Shown here one piece after another: positions 32,229 to 35,161 of a DNA stretch of 35,161 nucleotides. Position 1 is the stretch's first letter. Every line of letters starts with the position of its first letter. This stretch comes from UBA1738 sp003453455 (lineage in GTDB: Bacteria; Bacillota; Clostridia; UBA1381), in the NCBI GenBank assembly GCA_946621875.1, contig CAMOOX010000006.1:1-35161 (forward strand), given 5' to 3'. The notes beneath the pieces are model-generated. The model had not been told where the DNA came from. It saw nothing but the letters and a program-made list of their open reading frames with translations, and searched no databases. A program made the position numbers and the translations under genes.

Positions 32229-33157
32229 TGGCAAAAAGAGCAACGAGGGAGTCATATGGAATAGCACTCCAAGAGTATGGAAAAGATGAAAGAATTGTCG
32301 TTTTGGATGCTGACCTTTCAAAATCGACAAAAACAGATATGTTCAAAAAACTATACCCTGAACGATTTATAAATATGGGTATTGCAGAAGGAAATATGAT
32401 GAGTGTTGCGGCAGGGCTTGCGGCTTCAGGGAAAATTGTTTTCGCATCAAGCTTTGCGATGTTTGCGGCAGGCAGGGCATTTGAGCAAATCAGAAATTCC
32501 ATAGGTTATACGAGGCTCAATGTCAAAATCGGCGCAACACACGCCGGAATTTCTGTAGGAGAGGACGGAGGCTCGCACCAATGCCTTGAAGATATTGCGC
32601 TTATGCGTACAATTCCTGATATGGTAATAATAAATCCTGCTGATGATATGGAAGCACAGCAGGCGGTAAAAGCGGCAATAGACCATGAAGGACCTGTATA
32701 TTTGAGATTTGCGCGTCTTGCCACAGAGGATGTAAATCCGGACGGTTATAAATTTGAGCTTGGCAAGGGTGTAGAGCTAAAAAGCGGAAAAGATGTCACA
32801 ATAATCGCAACAGGACTCATGGTTGAAAAAGCCTTAGATGCTGCAAAAATAATTGAAAGCGAAGGAATATCGGCAAGAGTGGTAAATATCCATACTATTA
32901 AGCCTATTGACAAGGAGATTATAATAAAGGCGTCAAAGGAAACGGGCGCTATTGTAACGGTTGAGGAACATTCGGTGTACGGTGGATTAGGAAGCGCAGT
33001 TGCGGAGGTTGTATGCGAAAATGCACCTTGTCCCGTAAAAATTATCGGTACCGAAAAGTTCGGCATATCTGGAAAACCTGCCGATTTATTTGAAATTTAC
33101 GGTCTTACGGCAGAAAATATAGCAAATAAGGCAAAAGAATTGGTGAAGAATAAATAA
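32228..33157 (+). CDS. Transketolase, C-terminal subunit
   Basis: A 309-residue pyrimidine-binding (Pyr) plus C-terminal domain partner of the preceding subunit. The catalytic Glu is E54 in NMGIAEGNMMS; the cofactor-pocket segment FASSFAMFAAGRAFEQIR and the GEDGGSHQ loop follow. The C-terminal domain has VTVEEHSVYGGLGSAVAEV. Its ATG shares one base with the upstream stop (TAATG), giving equimolar coupled translation. GGAGG (32213-32217) serves as the Shine-Dalgarno. Confidence 0.93.
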   Translation: MAKRATRESYGIALQEYGKDERIVVLDADLSKSTKTDMFKKLYPERFINMGIAEGNMMSVAAGLAASGKIVFASSFAMFAAGRAFEQIRNSIGYTRLNVKIGATHAGISVGEDGGSHQCLEDIALMRTIPDMVIINPADDMEAQQAVKAAIDHEGPVYLRFARLATEDVNPDGYKFELGKGVELKSGKDVTIIATGLMVEKALDAAKIIESEGISARVVNIHTIKPIDKEIIIKASKETGAIVTVEEHSVYGGLGSAVAEVVCENAPCPVKIIGTEKFGISGKPADLFEIYGLTAENIANKAKELVKNK

Positions 33158-33173
33158 AATAGGGGGATTTGTT

Positions 33174-35161
33174 ATGAAATTTCTTAAATATTTTCTTTGC
33201 ATCACAATTTTTCTTAGCTCAATAAGCATAGTTTATGCAGCAGACGACAGAGGAATAACCGAGGCGCTAACCATAGTAAAGGAAAGAATTGATACATCGG
33301 CATATGAGAATTTTGAGAGTAGTTTCTATAAAGATGATGATGGAGTTACATCCTATTCCTTTGACTGGACCAATGAAGGCGACAGCTATGCAGGTCTTTA
33401 TATCACATATAAAGATGGCATTATTACGAATTATTCAAGGTATGATTACCGTGACGATGAGACGGCAGGAAAGTTTTCTCTTACAGATGAAGAAGCAAAG
33501 AGCATAGCAGGTGAATTTTTGAAGAAAATAAATCCCTCCATTTGCGAAAATATAGTAATGGAAACAGAGGAAAATCAATCAATACATTATGATGCGTATA
33601 ATATAAATCTTCACCGCATAGAAAACGGAATACCTGTTTTGGGTGAGTACGGAAATATTGAAGTATCAAAGCAAAGACATGAAGTTTCGCATTTTTATAT
33701 AAATTATGCAAGCGGCATCAACTTTAAGCCTTTGGAAAAGATAATAGGCGCAGAAGATGCAAAAAAAGCATATATGGAATTAATTCCGGCTTCTCTCAGG
33801 TATAAGTATAAAGCGGACTATGATAAAAAAGAGATAAGCGCATATATAGAGTATGCGTCAAAGGACGGAACATCCGTAATCAATGCATATGACGGCACGC
33901 TTTATAAGGCGGAAAACGGCGACCGCTATTTGTATAACTCCCTTGAAGAAAAGAGTATGGCAAGTGACAGTGATGGAGGTTTTTCTCCTGCTGAGCTTTC
34001 TGAGATAGAAAAAATTGCAGGACTTTTAACAGAGGCTCAGGCAGAAAATAAAGCACGGGAAAATAAAATAATAGGTATTTCCAAGGATTTTGAAAAAAAT
34101 CATGCCTCCTTTAACAGAAACCGATTTAATAAAGACGAGTATGTTTACAATTTCAGTTTTAGCACAAAAGCGGATTATATAGGCGTAAATGTTGATGCAA
34201 AAACAGGTGAAATTCTGAGCTTTTATAAGTCTGTTTCCAAGGATTTTGAGGATAAACAAAACCGGAAAAAGGAAGAAGAGCTTGCAAAAAGTGCTTTTAT
34301 AGCATTTGCAGGGGATAAGGCGTCCGAGTTCCATATGGAAGAATCAGAATATGACGGAGCAGTGAGCTTTGTACGAACAGTTAATGGACTTGATGTTGCA
34401 GGAGACGGAGCATATTTTGAATTTGACGGCGAAGATAATATAATAGGCTATAACTTGTCATATACAAAAGGTGTGGAGTTCCCTTCTCCGAACGGCGTGA
34501 TTTCCAAAGATGCGGCGGCGGAATATGCGTTTGATGCAGTAGGCTTTGAGCTTGGCTATTCCATAAACTATGAGGACAAAACAGCACAGCCTGTTTATTA
34601 TGTGGGCAATGGCGCAGAAATGAAATCCTTTACCATGAACCCGTTTACAGGTCACATTACCGACTATAAGGGCGACGATTTAGAAAAGCCTAAAAAAATA
34701 ACCTATTCAGATATAGACGGACATTACGGAAAAGCAGCATTTTTGAGCCTTGCACAGTATGGAATAGGTATAGAAGGCGGAGAATTAAAGCCTTATGAGC
34801 CTATAACACAGGCAGAATATCTCACACTTTTAAATAAGGCATTCGGCTATGATGCGGAAATTAACGAGATTTATAAGAGAATGATTGGTGAAGGCGTGAT
34901 TTCCCCAGAGGAAAGAGCGGATAACAGCGTTTTGACAAGAGAAAATGCCGCAATATTTATGATACGCGAGATGGGTGCAGAGGAATACGCAAAGTATAAC
35001 GATATTTTTGCACAACCTTTTAACGATGTAACAGAGAATAAAGGATATGTCGCAATTCTGAAAGCTAAGGGAATAATAAAGGGCGCAGGCGACGGTAGTT
35101 TTTATCCTAAGAGTACGGTAACGCGCGGTGATGCACTCATTATGATTTATAACTATTTTAC
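33174..35161 (+). CDS. Exported YcdB/YcdC-like protein with C-terminal SLH domains (partial, cut at right edge)
   Basis: Open from ATG 33174 to the window end, 662 codons, with no stop. The start follows AGGGGGAT (33161-33168). A Sec signal ends near VYA (residue about 22). The body, about 30-510, holds repeated PepSY/YcdB-YcdC-like units: a strand plus NG(I/L) pattern as in LHRIENGIPVLGEYGNIEV, and V-x-x-N-G-L-D-V in SFVRTVNGLDVAGDGA, each after a helix containing an AKxxA-type core. From about 515 onward there are SLH domains (YSDIDGHYGKAAFLSLAQYGI, ITQAEYLTLLNKAFGY, DGSFYPKSTVTRGDALIMI). SLH domains here are C-terminal, unlike the other three SLH proteins. Function is unknown. With only 16 bases after the transketolase gene and no terminator, it may be partly co-transcribed. 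Confidence 0.85.
   Translation, partial: MKFLKYFLCITIFLSSISIVYAADDRGITEALTIVKERIDTSAYENFESSFYKDDDGVTSYSFDWTNEGDSYAGLYITYKDGIITNYSRYDYRDDETAGKFSLTDEEAKSIAGEFLKKINPSICENIVMETEENQSIHYDAYNINLHRIENGIPVLGEYGNIEVSKQRHEVSHFYINYASGINFKPLEKIIGAEDAKKAYMELIPASLRYKYKADYDKKEISAYIEYASKDGTSVINAYDGTLYKAENGDRYLYNSLEEKSMASDSDGGFSPAELSEIEKIAGLLTEAQAENKARENKIIGISKDFEKNHASFNRNRFNKDEYVYNFSFSTKADYIGVNVDAKTGEILSFYKSVSKDFEDKQNRKKEEELAKSAFIAFAGDKASEFHMEESEYDGAVSFVRTVNGLDVAGDGAYFEFDGEDNIIGYNLSYTKGVEFPSPNGVISKDAAAEYAFDAVGFELGYSINYEDKTAQPVYYVGNGAEMKSFTMNPFTGHITDYKGDDLEKPKKITYSDIDGHYGKAAFLSLAQYGIGIEGGELKPYEPITQAEYLTLLNKAFGYDAEINEIYKRMIGEGVISPEERADNSVLTRENAAIFMIREMGAEEYAKYNDIFAQPFNDVTENKGYVAILKAKGIIKGAGDGSFYPKSTVTRGDALIMIYNYF

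Noticed and set aside
31380..33157. Frameshifted single transketolase gene
   Set aside because: The two frames meet at a clean TAATG junction with a Shine-Dalgarno for the second, and both subunits have normal ends, as in other split transketolases.

Overview
The window is a gene-dense, AT-leaning stretch of a Gram-positive, probably anaerobic, endospore-lineage bacterium, most likely a member of the class Clostridia. The evidence is a SipL-like spore-coat morphogenesis protein (DUF3794 plus LysM), a transketolase split into two adjacent genes, Mini-RNase III, purine-rich Shine-Dalgarno sequences throughout, four separate S-layer-homology (SLH) proteins and no outer-membrane genes. No species can be named from the sequence. 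There are 27 protein genes (26 complete, one cut by the right edge). I saw no tRNA, rRNA, CRISPR array, IS element or phage gene. No gene-free stretch exceeds 300 bases; the longest is about 170 bases (27096-27265).

Layout. (1) 39-10292: a consensus promoter drives a tightly packed housekeeping unit, alaS-truB-ribF-glmU(C-half)-pth-mfd-PrsA-like foldase, closed by a terminator. (2) 10324-15208: an envelope unit of a VanZ-like protein, cardiolipin synthase and a 993-residue SLH protein with GLUG repeats, closed by a terminator. (3) 15263-16820: a monocistronic SLH-anchored VanY-type carboxypeptidase. (4) 16835-20146: typA-yhbY-nadD/yqeK fusion. (5) 20154-21270: a self-contained two-gene cassette with a perfect consensus promoter, an overlapping dyad and its own terminator. 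It encodes a secreted beta-rich protein of unknown function and a 66-residue Asn/Tyr-rich small protein, and it sits where nadD/yqeK would normally run into rsfS. (6) 21292-26053: rsfS-leuS-htpG, ending in a bidirectional terminator shared with a convergent SLH gene. (7) 26061-27174: that SLH gene on the minus strand with its own promoter. (8) 27203-28836: sipL with a candidate sigma-E promoter and a terminator. (9) 28860-right edge: cysE-cysS-mrnC-transketolase N-transketolase C, then an SLH/YcdB-like exported protein that runs off the end. A 19-bp perfect palindrome overlaps the cysE promoter.

How the genes fit together. Most are translation and ribosome-assembly functions (alaS, leuS, cysS, truB, pth, typA, yhbY, rsfS, mrnC), with cofactor synthesis (ribF, nadD), repair (mfd) and chaperones (htpG, PrsA-like). 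The accessory layer is a cell-surface set: SLH proteins, a wall carboxypeptidase, and VanZ/cardiolipin synthase. The least explained parts are the secreted-protein/small-protein cassette at 20154-21270, the GlmU homologue lacking its uridyltransferase half, and the operator-like palindromes.
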